Position numbers and translations under genes: made by a program. The notes beneath the pieces were generated by a model. That model made no database searches, had not been told where the DNA came from, and was given only the letters and a program-made list of their open reading frames with translations. From Bacteroidetes bacterium HGW-Bacteroidetes-16 (lineage in GTDB: Bacteria; Bacteroidota; Bacteroidia; Bacteroidales; F082), in contig PHDN01000009.1 of assembly GCA_002840975.1 (NCBI GenBank), positions 62,001 to 126,000 on the forward strand: 64,000 bases of DNA, in the 5' to 3' direction. Every line of letters begins with the position of its first letter. Position 1 is the stretch's first letter. This document shows positions 26,812 through 36,100 of the stretch, piece after piece.

Positions 26812-28917
26812 TTAGGAGATGCGGCTCCAATTACGCTTTTGTTTTCTGATTTTCAGGAGTTGATGGCGCAGGAGCCCGTTTTCGGGATTTGCGAGTTGCT
26901 CATCTTTTTCAATAATTGTTTCCGCTACTTTTCGGGTCAACATGATGAGATCCCCATCCTGGGCCAGGTTAGCGATGCGCAATTCCAAAACGCCCGACTG
27001 TTGGGTTCCTTGCATGTCGCCAGGGCCACGGAGTTTTAAATCCGCCTCGGCGATCTCAAAGCCATCGTTGCTGCTCACCATGATTTCAAGGCGTTTACGC
27101 CCTTCAGCAGAAAGCTTATGCCCTGACATCAGGATACAATAGGACTGATCGCCACCACGGCCAACCCTCCCGCGTAACTGATGCAACTGCGATAGTCCAA
27201 AGCGCTCGGCGTTTTCTATGATCATGACCGTCGCGTTCGAGACGTCCACACCGACTTCAATAACCGTTGTTGACACCAAAATATCGGTTTTACCTTCCAC
27301 AAACCGCTTCATTTCGTATTCTTTCTCATCGGCTTTCATCCGGCCATGTACTACGCTCACCTGATATTGTGGAAGTGGAAAATCTTGCTGAATGTTCGCA
27401 AATCCATCCATCAGATTTTTCAGGTCCAGGTTTTCCGATTCATTAATCAGAGGATAAACTACATACACCTGTCGGCCGAGTTTAATCTGTTCCTTCATAA
27501 AGCCCATCACACGCAGACGCTTCGATTCAAAATAATGGACCGTTTTAACAGGCTTCCGGCCCGGAGGCAGTTCATCAATCACCGACACATCGAGGTTACC
27601 ATACAATGTCATAGCCAATGTTCGGGGAATGGGAGTGGCTGTCATCACCAAAACATGCGGCAGGAGGTCACTTTTTTTCCACATCTTGGCCCGTTGTTCT
27701 ACTCCGAACCTGTGTTGTTCGTCTATCACAACAAATCCCAGGTTTTTAAACTGAACAACATCCTCAATAACAGCATGGGTACCGATAAGTAAATTCATCG
27801 AGCCATCCAGAAGCCGTTTGTGAATGTGGGTGCGTTGGGCTTTTTTAGTATTCCCGGTAAGCAGGGCTATCTCAATATCCAAGTCTTTTAAGAAGGAAGA
27901 GATGCTGTTAAAATGCTGGTTAGCCAGAATTTCTGTTGGTGCCATCAAACAGGTTTGGAACCCATTGTCGATGGCCAGCAAGAAGATCATCAACGCGACC
28001 AGGGTTTTACCACTGCCCACATCTCCCTGCAACAAACGGTTCATCTGGGTGCCGCTTTTCAGGTCCGTGCGGATTTCCCGAATCACCCGCTTTTGTGCAC
28101 CTGTAAGTTCAAAGGGTAAATACTTCTCGTAAAACTCCAGAAACAAAGGGCCCACCTGAGTGAAAACATGCCCTGTCATCTTACGTCTGTGCGCTTTTTT
28201 TTGTAAAAGCATGTCGAGTTGAATAAACAGCAATTCTTCAAATTTCAACCGGTAGGTAGCAGGTGAGATTTTATCACTATCTTCAGGAAAGTGAATATTG
28301 ATCATGGCAGTGCGGCGGTTCATCAACTGATACCTGCTAATCAAATATACGGGAAGTGTTTCCTCGATCTGGTTCACTCCCTTATTGAGTAATTCTTTTA
28401 TGAGAAAACCCAATCCGCGAGATCCCAGGCCCACATTCTTCAATTTTTCAGTGGTGCTGTATATACCTTCCAGCCTTGGTCCGGTAATGGCCACAATTTT
28501 GCCATCATCATCTTCCACCTCGGGATGAACAAAATTAAATTTATTACGAAAAACAGAGGGTTTACCAAAAATATAGAATGATTTGCCAGGTGTAAAATGA
28601 TTTACCACCCAACGAAGTCCTTTAAAAAACACCAAATCGATGGTGCCAGTTGCATCTTTAACAGTTACCACGACAAACCGCATTCGCTTCTCACCGCTGG
28701 CTTCAACAGAAGCTACGGTGGCCCTGATTTGAACATAAGCCTGATCGCTGACGACATCGCGTATATTGAATACCTGGCTTTTATCAACGTACCTAAATGG
28801 ATAATGGGTGATCAAATCTTCGTACGTAGCGATACCCAGCTCATTTTGAAGAAGCTCAGCTTTTTTTGGCCCCACACCTTTAAGATAAGTAATTTGAGTT
28901 GCAAACAGGTCAATCAT
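26812..28917 (-). CDS. recG: ATP-dependent DNA helicase RecG
   Basis: RecG remodels stalled replication forks and branch-migrates Holliday junctions. The 701-residue protein shows the N-terminal wedge/OB domain (YLKGVGPKKAELL; YPFRYVDKS), Walker A GDVGSGKT near 299, the DEQH box (VVIDEQHRFG) near 399, TATPIPRTLA, STTVIEVGVDV, and QLRGRVGRGGDQSYC. I prefer the start giving MIDLFATQ; a start at 28941 adds eight residues and would swallow the -7 box at 28939-28946. It converges on no neighbour and stands 95 bases from pheT. Confidence 0.95.
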   Translation of the reverse strand: MIDLFATQITYLKGVGPKKAELLQNELGIATYEDLITHYPFRYVDKSQVFNIRDVVSDQAYVQIRATVASVEASGEKRMRFVVVTVKDATGTIDLVFFKGLRWVVNHFTPGKSFYIFGKPSVFRNKFNFVHPEVEDDDGKIVAITGPRLEGIYSTTEKLKNVGLGSRGLGFLIKELLNKGVNQIEETLPVYLISRYQLMNRRTAMINIHFPEDSDKISPATYRLKFEELLFIQLDMLLQKKAHRRKMTGHVFTQVGPLFLEFYEKYLPFELTGAQKRVIREIRTDLKSGTQMNRLLQGDVGSGKTLVALMIFLLAIDNGFQTCLMAPTEILANQHFNSISSFLKDLDIEIALLTGNTKKAQRTHIHKRLLDGSMNLLIGTHAVIEDVVQFKNLGFVVIDEQHRFGVEQRAKMWKKSDLLPHVLVMTATPIPRTLAMTLYGNLDVSVIDELPPGRKPVKTVHYFESKRLRVMGFMKEQIKLGRQVYVVYPLINESENLDLKNLMDGFANIQQDFPLPQYQVSVVHGRMKADEKEYEMKRFVEGKTDILVSTTVIEVGVDVSNATVMIIENAERFGLSQLHQLRGRVGRGGDQSYCILMSGHKLSAEGRKRLEIMVSSNDGFEIAEADLKLRGPGDMQGTQQSGVLELRIANLAQDGDLIMLTRKVAETIIEKDEQLANPENGLLRHQLLKIRKQKRNWSRIS

Positions 28918-28938
28918 AGTTGGATCTATCGTTGACAG

Positions 28939-28946
28939 CAAAGTTA
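28939..28946 (-). promoter_or_regulatory. -7 box for recG
   Basis: Minus-strand TAACTTTG fits TAnnTTTG, 22 bases before the recG start at 28917. Confidence 0.45.
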
Positions 28947-28983
28947 AAGATAATTGATTAAAGGGCGCTCAACCGCCCGGTCG

Positions 28984-29019
28984 AAAAAAAAAACCCCTCC
29001 GGAAAAGAGGGGTTTTTTT
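28984..29019 (-). terminator. terminator of the T9SS operon
   Basis: CCCCTC and GAGGGG arms with a seven-base loop are flanked by A10 on one side and T7 on the other. It is U-rich in both directions and lies 18 bases past the gldN stop, so it ends the porP-gldN transcript. Confidence 0.9.
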
Positions 29020-29036
29020 AAATTGTAAGGGACATT

Positions 29037-29885
29037 CTAATATTGCCACAAGTCTTCCTCAAACTGGAACATTTCCTGTTTAATTCGTTCTGACTCCAAT
29101 AAGGCATCCAAACCTTGCGCATAGGCATTAATTCGACGGTCATAAACATTTTGCTCTTTATAGATATAACTGTCGAACAAGCGCTTCCAGAAAAGTTCAT
29201 CATAGGTAAGGCGCATGGCTGAATTAAACTCGTTAAACACCAGTGCTTTTGCAAACACGTCACGTGCCTGTGCATAGCTAATCCAAAACATGGGTTCGGT
29301 TACTTCCTGTCCATCGCGTTCTTTAATCATCACCGGGCACAAGGCAATGATGCGTACCATCATCTGGCTCCGTTGTTTGTCGAAATACCAATCCTCTTTA
29401 ACCCTTAAGCGCATCACTTTGGAAGGCTCGAAAGTGGTAACGATAACTGTATCGTACTCTTCGTAAGGAGGATATGGCCTTCGTCCCATCTGGTGAAGGG
29501 TATCTGTCTGACGACCCACCACCTCGTTGTAAGTGATAGGCACGAGCAACTCATCGGTATTCGACAGATCATAGGCTGTAAAATGTCCACCTTCTTTCAA
29601 GGCATCCAGGAGAACCATGATAAAAGATTTCCAGTTTTGTTGAGGATCAAGTGGATAATAGAATTTTTGGTTAAACTTTTGCCTAAAGTCTATTTCCCTC
29701 CAGATTCGTTTCGACCACATCACATCGGCCTTGCGAATAGTTGGAAAGGCAATCGGCTTTACATCCACGCTCCATGATTCATCTTGAAACAGCCCGTCGA
29801 TAGGGGCTTCGTCGATGATCTGAGCCACTGAGGATACCGACAGTAACACGGACATGGCGAATATGGCAACAACTAACTTTTTCAT
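29037..29885 (-). CDS. gldN: type IX secretion ring protein GldN/PorN
   Basis: A 282-residue periplasmic protein with a signal peptide (MKKLVVAIFAMSVLLSVSSVAQ). GldN/PorN forms the large ring with the lipoprotein GldK under the outer membrane and contacts GldM. The body contains family segments ADVMWSKRIWREIDFRQKFN and EDWYFDKQRSQMMVRIIALCP. It is the last gene of the operon, 18 bases after gldM and followed by a strong terminator. Confidence 0.93.
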   Translation of the reverse strand: MKKLVVAIFAMSVLLSVSSVAQIIDEAPIDGLFQDESWSVDVKPIAFPTIRKADVMWSKRIWREIDFRQKFNQKFYYPLDPQQNWKSFIMVLLDALKEGGHFTAYDLSNTDELLVPITYNEVVGRQTDTLHQMGRRPYPPYEEYDTVIVTTFEPSKVMRLRVKEDWYFDKQRSQMMVRIIALCPVMIKERDGQEVTEPMFWISYAQARDVFAKALVFNEFNSAMRLTYDELFWKRLFDSYIYKEQNVYDRRINAYAQGLDALLESERIKQEMFQFEEDLWQY

Positions 29886-29903
29886 CCTGTACATTATTTA
29901 AAA

Positions 29904-31556
29904 TTATTTAAGTTCTAAGTTCACCGGGTTTAAAGCTCTGATTGTTCCATCAGGACCCTGTGATTGTATATTTTCGAAGAAAAACTTCTGTTTTGACTTT
30001 CCATTTTTAATCATATTGGTCACTTCAGGTGTAAAAACGTTTCCCTTGATGTTTTTAGGAAGGTAATCTCCATTTACAATGGTACCAAAAGTATAGGAAG
30101 TAACAATAAAGTATAAGTCGAAGTTGAAGTCTTCCATATTAGGAATAATGGCGGCAGCAGAAAGCAATACGTTCTTGTCGATGGAACCACCGGTTTGTCC
30201 GGCAATTTCAGCGATCGGATCAGGAACGCGCTTTACGCGGAATTCGGAAGAACCCAATTGAATGACTTTCCCATCAAGTTCTGCAGTAGCGCTCACTGTA
30301 GCAATGGCTTTACCCGTCGGTTTCTTATCGATGCGGACGATCCAATCGTGGCTCTTGGGATCTCTTTTCAAAATACCGGTACTGATTACGGGACGAATTT
30401 TCTCCTGTGGCAAACCGGGTGATGATATTGAAACGGGATTATCGACACCGATATACAATACGTTCATTTTTAATGGTGCCACCGTTAGAGCAGGTGGTGC
30501 CACAATATACTCTCCATCATAAGGATAAGTCTTAATTTCACCGGTAACGGGATCACGCATAATAATTTCTCCGGCAAACTTTTGAGGCCCTTCAGCATTG
30601 GTGGGAAATTCCAAATTAATGACTCCGTCTCCTTTAATATTAATTGCACGGCTTCGGTTTCCTTCATTTACCTCATCTACACCTTGCAACACACGACTTT
30701 CCAATTTTGTTTTAGAATCGTAGGCTGCTGCCAAGACTTCCGCTTCATATTTCTGACCTTTGAAAACATAGGTGCTCTTAGGAATAACCTTGGCTACTAC
30801 GTTATCAAATTTGAAGTCCTTTTCACTTACCTGGCTATATAGATAATTGAGTGAATTAAACTGGGCAGACCTTACTTCGGCAATAATTTTATTAACGATG
30901 GTGACGTCAGCCGCGAGGATGGTCCGATAGAAGTTATGCCACTCCCAGGTTTGTTGCACTCCGTCGGCATTGCGATAATCACCTCCTTCGGTCGTTAATC
31001 CCACTTTTTCAGAATTTTCAGGCAAGTCCATCACAGATAAAACAATATGTCGGAAGTCATCCATTTTTTTCGACAATTCGTAAGCTTCGCCTTTGGTTTT
31101 GGTTCGCACCATGAAATTGGTGGTTTCATTGTATTTATCTTTACTGCCCACTGCACGAAGGTTCAATACCTTGCGTTGTTTCCCGTTTATTATTGAATCT
31201 TTGTAGTACAGGTTTAAAATTTCAAGAGAATCTTTATTTCTTTCGGCAACCAGTACCAATTTAAATTTCAGATGCTCGAGATAATCGAGGAAAATATCAG
31301 CCTCTTTTTGCATCAGCTGAGCTTTATCCCAATAGGGTCCAACTTTAACTTTATTCAAATTGTATTGCTCCTCGAATTTGGCATACGCTTCATCTATTTT
31401 TGCGGCTACACTTTCGTTGGTAGTTTCCATGGATTTGTTCACAATGAGGAACGCATCCAGAATTTCCTTCGAAACGTTAAGCGCCAGCAATGCCGTGAGT
31501 ACCAAGTACATCATGGAGATCATTTTCTGCCGAGGGGTTTCTTTATATCCAGCCAT
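29904..31556 (-). CDS. gldM: type IX secretion motor protein GldM/PorM
   Basis: A 550-residue inner-membrane protein with one N-terminal transmembrane helix (ISMMYLVLTALLALNVS, about 13-29) and a long periplasmic part made of four beta-rich domains in known homologues. GldM and GldL form the proton-driven rotary motor of T9SS. The start MAGYKETPRQKMISMMYLVLTALLALN is close to the family norm. It lies between gldL and gldN. Confidence 0.95.
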   Translation of the reverse strand: MAGYKETPRQKMISMMYLVLTALLALNVSKEILDAFLIVNKSMETTNESVAAKIDEAYAKFEEQYNLNKVKVGPYWDKAQLMQKEADIFLDYLEHLKFKLVLVAERNKDSLEILNLYYKDSIINGKQRKVLNLRAVGSKDKYNETTNFMVRTKTKGEAYELSKKMDDFRHIVLSVMDLPENSEKVGLTTEGGDYRNADGVQQTWEWHNFYRTILAADVTIVNKIIAEVRSAQFNSLNYLYSQVSEKDFKFDNVVAKVIPKSTYVFKGQKYEAEVLAAAYDSKTKLESRVLQGVDEVNEGNRSRAINIKGDGVINLEFPTNAEGPQKFAGEIIMRDPVTGEIKTYPYDGEYIVAPPALTVAPLKMNVLYIGVDNPVSISSPGLPQEKIRPVISTGILKRDPKSHDWIVRIDKKPTGKAIATVSATAELDGKVIQLGSSEFRVKRVPDPIAEIAGQTGGSIDKNVLLSAAAIIPNMEDFNFDLYFIVTSYTFGTIVNGDYLPKNIKGNVFTPEVTNMIKNGKSKQKFFFENIQSQGPDGTIRALNPVNLELK

Positions 31557-31604
31557 TTTTTAATTTTTTTTAATGGAAAAATCCGTTAATACAAACGACA
31601 GTTG

Positions 31605-32606
31605 CTAACCATTCACGTTCATGGCCGACAACATGTTGCCATAAACTTTGTTCAGCGAACTCATACGTTGAGTTAGGGCTTCCATCTGACTTGAGAACTG
31701 GGCTGTGGAGGTAGCTGATTGCTCAAGCTTACCAAGAAACGCTGCAATGGTTCCATTCATCTTTTCAGAAGATTCGACAGTTTTATTTGTCCCTTGCAAC
31801 TGAATTTCATAAATGGCATTTAGGGCTGTAAGGTTCTCTGCAATTTTACGGAGTTGCTCGTTGTAAGCGCCTCCTTCAAGAGCAGAAAAATCGAGAGCAG
31901 AAACTGATTTTGCCAAAAGCTGTGCTGATTTTTGATAACTATCGGCCAAACTTTGTGCTGATTCGGTGGCTGTTTTAACTGTACCTGCAAATACTTCTGT
32001 AGTAAGGGCATCACGCTTCATGCTGTCGGCTGCATTTTCATAGGCATTTGCAAGAATGGTAGCTCCATCGCTCACTTTTTGCATATTGGCGGCATAACCT
32101 CCTGCTGCTTCCACATCTTTGTCGATCACATTTCCAAGTTGTTGAGCTGATCCCGAAGCTTTTTTCATATTGGTATAAAACTCTTCAGAAACAACAGCAG
32201 CATTGGTAAAGGTGTTGAGTTTGCTGGCATTGTCAGAAAGTTTTTCCATGCCAACCCCGAGACGTTCTATTGCCTTTTGATCAATTTGGGCCTTTTGCAA
32301 CATTTCATCTAACCGTTCGGAAGGTGACTTGCTTTTTTTAAGTTCCTGGTCTTTGACACTGGTATACATTCCAGCCAATTCAGGATAAACCAAACTCCAG
32401 TCAGGCTCGATGAATGGGGGTTCAAAAGCGGAGAAAAAGAATATTATTGCTTCGGTAGACAATCCTACGATAAGCATTTCATCTGCACCGGTATAGTGGT
32501 TAATTTTAAACAATGCACCCATCAATACAACTGATGCACCCCACCCGTATACAAAACTCATAAATTTTTTATACTTCCTTGTTTTAACAAAACTAAATAC
32601 GCCCAT
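31605..32606 (-). CDS. gldL: type IX secretion motor protein GldL/PorL
   Basis: The inner-membrane partner of GldM. The chosen 333-residue form has two transmembrane helices (about 15-32, FVYGWGASVVLMGALFK; and about 42-60, MLIVGLSTEAIIFFFSAF with its conserved Glu), followed by a long cytoplasmic helical tail (about 100-333). The PorL-like length is longer than the roughly 215-residue Flavobacterium GldL. I start at MGVFSFVKTRKYKKF because this is the family N-terminus; the reading frame stays open 67 codons upstream and overlaps gldK, without conserved sequence. Confidence 0.92.
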   Translation of the reverse strand: MGVFSFVKTRKYKKFMSFVYGWGASVVLMGALFKINHYTGADEMLIVGLSTEAIIFFFSAFEPPFIEPDWSLVYPELAGMYTSVKDQELKKSKSPSERLDEMLQKAQIDQKAIERLGVGMEKLSDNASKLNTFTNAAVVSEEFYTNMKKASGSAQQLGNVIDKDVEAAGGYAANMQKVSDGATILANAYENAADSMKRDALTTEVFAGTVKTATESAQSLADSYQKSAQLLAKSVSALDFSALEGGAYNEQLRKIAENLTALNAIYEIQLQGTNKTVESSEKMNGTIAAFLGKLEQSATSTAQFSSQMEALTQRMSSLNKVYGNMLSAMNVNG

Positions 32607-32643
32607 GACTTTTACTTTTAAATTGTTGACTATGGTTGAACTG

Positions 32644-34014
32644 TTAATTGTAAATTCTAGATGCTTTATTTGGATTATCTCCCTTATTTCGTCCCAGATA
32701 GGGTTGAATGGTCCGGAAACCGATATATGATTTTGAGGTATCCTGATATTCAAAATCCCTGGTTGAAACCTGAAGATAATAGGCAATGTCTTTCCACGAT
32801 CCTCCACGAATGACTTTGCGCTTCATTACTGGCGGGTCATCTTCTTTGGCTGTGTAGGTATAATTTGGGTTCATGTCCCAGGTAAAATTATAGGAGGATG
32901 GGTCGAATGCACTGTTTGTCCACTCGGCTACATTTCCGGCCATATCATACAAACCCCAGTCGTTGGGCGGAAAGTGAGCGGCAACAACTGTTCTTAAACC
33001 GCCATCGCCGATATAATTTCCCCTTTCAGGCTTAAAGTTAGCCAGGAAACAACCTTTTTCATTTCTTGTATAAGGACCTCCCCAGGGATAAGGATTGAGG
33101 GCGTATCCACCACGTGCTGCCCATTCCCATTCTGCTTCGGTTGGGAGCCTGAATTCGGCTAGAGCCACCTGGCCTTTTTTACTTTTGAGGTGAGAATTTA
33201 AAAATTCTGTTCTCCAAACACAGAAAGCACGTGCTTGTTTCCAGTTTACTCCGACGACGGGATAATTATCATAGGCAGGATGCCAAAAATATTTCTCGGT
33301 CATGGGATCGTTAAATGAATAGGTATAGTCGTGAATCCATGCCAGGGTATCGGGATAAACCCCGATGGTTTCCTTGCGCACGTAGACTGAACGGTCGCGC
33401 AGTCCTTGAGGGCGGTTGGCCAAACCTGCATTCCTGAAATCGGCATCCTCGGTGAAATCCTTTTTTGCTGCAGCATGGAGATCAACCCAGTAATACTCGT
33501 ACATCAATTTACGGGTATCAATTTCTTTACGGCGGAAAAACCTTTCGTGTTCCGGAAGGTACATGTCTTCAAGCACATCTCGTACGTCCTGGTCTTTACT
33601 GTTCCACTCGATATCAGTCTTCCAGTTTAAATAAGGAGGATCATAAACCTCACCAGTTTTTTCATTTTCCTCAATCAGGTAATCTTCGGGACGTACATCA
33701 CCTAACATGGTCCTGGCGATGGAGTCGCGTACCCAATTGACAAACATGCGGTATTTATCATTGGTAATTTCGGTTTCATCCATAAAAAATGCAGAAACGG
33801 AAATTGTTTTTGGCTGAATCAGGTTACTATGGGTAAGATCCTCATCACCGGCACCCATGGTATAGCTGCCTTGCGGAACAAATACCATCCCGTAAGGGTC
33901 GGGTTGATAAAATGGTTTGGAATTTTTACGGGTTCCAACGAGTTCTCCATTTCCTGAGTTGCTGCAACTACCCAGAAACACAATAGCCGACAGGTATAAA
34001 ATCAGTCTTTTCAT
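32644..34014 (-). CDS. gldK: type IX secretion lipoprotein GldK/PorK
   Basis: A 456-residue lipoprotein with lipobox LGSC (Cys17) and a formylglycine-generating-enzyme/sulfatase-modifying fold. Landmarks are PYGMVFVPQGSYTMG, DETEITNDKYRMFV, FRLPTEAEWEWAARGG, YDMAGNVAEWTNS and VIRGGSWKD. In T9SS it is structural, not an enzyme, and forms the periplasmic ring with GldN. It follows porP after 116 bases and leads the K-L-M-N block. Confidence 0.95.
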   Translation of the reverse strand: MKRLILYLSAIVFLGSCSNSGNGELVGTRKNSKPFYQPDPYGMVFVPQGSYTMGAGDEDLTHSNLIQPKTISVSAFFMDETEITNDKYRMFVNWVRDSIARTMLGDVRPEDYLIEENEKTGEVYDPPYLNWKTDIEWNSKDQDVRDVLEDMYLPEHERFFRRKEIDTRKLMYEYYWVDLHAAAKKDFTEDADFRNAGLANRPQGLRDRSVYVRKETIGVYPDTLAWIHDYTYSFNDPMTEKYFWHPAYDNYPVVGVNWKQARAFCVWRTEFLNSHLKSKKGQVALAEFRLPTEAEWEWAARGGYALNPYPWGGPYTRNEKGCFLANFKPERGNYIGDGGLRTVVAAHFPPNDWGLYDMAGNVAEWTNSAFDPSSYNFTWDMNPNYTYTAKEDDPPVMKRKVIRGGSWKDIAYYLQVSTRDFEYQDTSKSYIGFRTIQPYLGRNKGDNPNKASRIYN

Positions 34015-34130
34015 TATTAGAATTTTGATTTATTGCGATTATTCCTTTTTAACTTTCTCTCTTGAGAGGGGCCAAAAGTAAAAAAATAACTCGACCATTT
34101 CACACAATCATGCTGTTTTTGCATTTTCGA

Positions 34131-35090
34131 TTAGAGGTATCGTGTATTTTTATAACTGGTCCTCGATTTATCACCTTTTATTTTAAAGCAGTAACTAATA
34201 CTTATCTCATGGCTACCCGGTACACCGTACCTCATGGTATTCACATCATAAGAATATCCAATACCCAGGTCCTTGAAATGCATCCCCACCAATACGCCTA
34301 CCGATTCACCAAAGCGATAGTTGAGACCTCCCCAGAACTTGCCATTGTAATTAACGATGCCTGACACAGAATATTGTGTTGAAACTATATCGCTTTGAAT
34401 AAGAAAGGAAGGCTCTATCCCGAAACGTGGATCGTTTGGAAGAAAAAAATTGTAGCCCCCTATCAAATACAGGGTGCGGTCGGTAGAAATTTCCCCGTTA
34501 CCCCCCGGATCAAGTTTAACAAATGTTGATTTCAACAAATTAGTAATAGAAAACCCTACATAATACCGGTCGGCCGATTTAAAATACAAACCGGCATTGG
34601 CATCGAAACGCATATCTCCCTGAGAGGAGGCGAATATAATAGGATCACCATCCGTCACGGGCCTATACATGCTGCCATCGACGCTCCGGTTTTTCAAATC
34701 GATTCCCAATCCAATTCCTAAAGTTCCAAAAGCAAGTTCTGCATGATATGAATAAGCCAGTATTAAACTGATATCGCCCCAATTATAAGTGGCCTTATCC
34801 TGTATAATGGCACCACCAAAACCTCCATGTAGAAACCTGACGGGTGAGTCAACTGTCACCAGATAATCCTCCGGAGTTGCATTTTTATTGGTTTCATAGT
34901 CTTTGAAGCCAGCCCACTGTTGGCGGAAAATGCCATTGACACAAATCCCTTCCCGCATGCCGGCAAAGGCCGGATTGTATAACATCTGCGCATCATGGTA
35001 GTGTGTAAAAGCAGGTGCTTGTTGCGCATGCAGGCCTACAGACACAAGCAAAACAATGAGAATAGATATGTTTAAAAAGAGTTGTTTCAA
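34131..35090 (-). CDS. porP: type IX secretion outer-membrane protein PorP/SprF
   Basis: A 319-residue beta-barrel protein with signal peptide ending LHAQ. The PorP/SprF start AFTHYHDAQMLYNPAFAGMREG is followed by FRQQWAGFKDY and a barrel with final strand segment HEISISYCFK. It heads the porP-gldK-gldL-gldM-gldN order known from Porphyromonas gingivalis and is needed for T9SS function, although its exact job is unsettled. Several other SprF paralogues usually exist elsewhere in such genomes. Confidence 0.93.
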   Translation of the reverse strand: MKQLFLNISILIVLLVSVGLHAQQAPAFTHYHDAQMLYNPAFAGMREGICVNGIFRQQWAGFKDYETNKNATPEDYLVTVDSPVRFLHGGFGGAIIQDKATYNWGDISLILAYSYHAELAFGTLGIGLGIDLKNRSVDGSMYRPVTDGDPIIFASSQGDMRFDANAGLYFKSADRYYVGFSITNLLKSTFVKLDPGGNGEISTDRTLYLIGGYNFFLPNDPRFGIEPSFLIQSDIVSTQYSVSGIVNYNGKFWGGLNYRFGESVGVLVGMHFKDLGIGYSYDVNTMRYGVPGSHEISISYCFKIKGDKSRTSYKNTRYL

Positions 35091-35211
35091 TTCGATAATT
35101 AATGAAAGGCTAAATTATAAAATTCTTGTGATATAACTACATTTTGGCATTAATTGTTGCCCTATTGACAGGCTTTGTTGTGAAAACGTTGCAATCAGGG
35201 TGATCTAAAAA

Positions 35212-35769
35212 CTAAATTAATTTAAATGCATTGATTTTTTGGTAAATCGGCCCGGAAGAGGTTAGTATACTGTTATATAATATCACCTCTTCAATTTTAC
35301 CTTTTATATAGAGCCGATTTCGAAACTCATCGATGATCATCTGAAAGTATTTTCTGTTCTCCACTTTTTTAATACGGCCCAGGCTTAGGTGGGGGACAAA
35401 ATTTTGTCGGTCACGATGAAAACCTGCCTGGTGCAAGCTATCAATGGTGGCATGGCCAAGTTCGGACAGTTTCGCGGGATCAGAGGAACCCAACCAAATA
35501 ACGCGCGGGTCGTATGAACTCCCAAATATACCCAGATGATCTAATTTAAAATCCAGGGGAGGAAGCCTTTGGGTCACTTCATTCAGTACCTGGCCGATGA
35601 AAGGGATTTTGTCCACTGGTGTATTCCCTAAAAATTTTAAAGTAAGGTGCATCACATCGGGCTCTACCCAGGTAATTCGACTGAATACCATCTTCTGCCT
35701 GAATACCGAATAAGTCTGACGGAAGGCCTCATCAGGTGTAATTTTTACAGCAACGAATAATCTTTTCAT
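35212..35769 (-). CDS. thpR: RNA 2',3'-cyclic phosphodiesterase / 2'-5' RNA ligase
   Basis: A 185-residue member of the 2H phosphoesterase family. The two catalytic HxT/S motifs are visible: HLTLKFLG near residue 42 and HLSLGRIKK near 127. Family members hydrolyse 2',3'-cyclic phosphate ends and can ligate RNA halves with 2'-5' bonds; the physiological substrate is uncertain. It is divergent from the tRNA unit, with its own -7 box close to the start. Confidence 0.92.
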   Translation of the reverse strand: MKRLFVAVKITPDEAFRQTYSVFRQKMVFSRITWVEPDVMHLTLKFLGNTPVDKIPFIGQVLNEVTQRLPPLDFKLDHLGIFGSSYDPRVIWLGSSDPAKLSELGHATIDSLHQAGFHRDRQNFVPHLSLGRIKKVENRKYFQMIIDEFRNRLYIKGKIEEVILYNSILTSSGPIYQKINAFKLI

Positions 35770-35779
35770 AAATTTGCCA

Positions 35780-35787
35780 CAAAATTA
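35780..35787 (-). promoter_or_regulatory. -7 box for thpR
   Basis: Minus-strand TAATTTTG matches TAnnTTTG only 11 bases from the start codon, giving a very short or absent 5' leader. Confidence 0.4.
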
Positions 35788-35809
35788 TGAGGATATTTGT
35801 AAAAACTTC

Positions 35810-35817
35810 TACATTTG
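35810..35817 (+). promoter_or_regulatory. -7 box for the tRNA transcript
   Basis: TACATTTG, an exact TAnnTTTG match. It lies 120 bases before tRNA-Ala and 37 before the tRNA-like remnant, so the remnant would be part of the tRNA precursor leader. Confidence 0.55.
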
Positions 35818-35853
35818 CACCCTCAATACTTAAAAAAAAGTATTTATGCTTTG

Positions 35854-35911
35854 GGGGGATTAGCTCTCCCGATAGCCCCGATAGACATCGGGGGGAGGCT
35901 AGAGCAGCTAA
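35854..35911 (+). pseudogene. tRNA-like remnant with embedded palindrome
   Basis: GGGGGATTAGCTC is identical to the first 13 bases of the tRNA-Ala that follows. It is then interrupted by a palindrome-rich insert containing CCCCGAT/ATCGGGG (35876-35882 and 35887-35893), after which GGCTAGAGC matches the tRNA D-arm 3' side. The anticodon arm and 3' half are absent, so it cannot be a working tRNA. TTAGCT and AGCTAA near the two ends can pair to close a long hairpin. Confidence 0.5.
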
Positions 35912-35936
35912 ACATCGTTCTCTTAATAAAAATCCT

Positions 35937-36010
35937 GGGGGATTAGCTCAGTTGGCTAGAGCGTTTGACTGGCAGTCAAAAGGTCATCGGTTCGATTCCG
36001 ATATTCTCCA
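35937..36010 (+). tRNA. tRNA-Ala (anticodon GGC)
   Basis: A 74-base cloverleaf: acceptor GGGGGAT/ATTCTCC including the G3-U70 pair that identifies alanine tRNAs, D-arm GCTC/GAGC, anticodon stem TTTGA/TCAAA with loop CTGGCAG (anticodon GGC), variable loop AGGTC, T-arm ATCGG/CCGAT with TTCGATT, and discriminator A. CCA is not encoded in full. Followed by a terminator at 36024. Confidence 0.95.
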
Positions 36011-36023
36011 CACTAATTATCAG

Positions 36024-36057
36024 GCCGTTACCACATCAAAATGGTAGCGGCTTTTTT
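36024..36057 (+). terminator. terminator of the tRNA unit
   Basis: GCCGTTACCA pairs with TGGTAGCGGC (10 pairs, one G-U) around an eight-base loop and is followed by TTTTTT. It starts 13 bases after the tRNA. Confidence 0.88.
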
Positions 36058-36100
36058 CTTGTACAGCACAAGATGTGTCGCGATCGGGCTTTAATCATTA

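Noticed and set aside
32607-32807. 67-codon N-terminal extension of GldL
   Set aside because: It overlaps the gldK 3' end and the encoded residues are unlike any GldL; the downstream start gives the family N-terminus.
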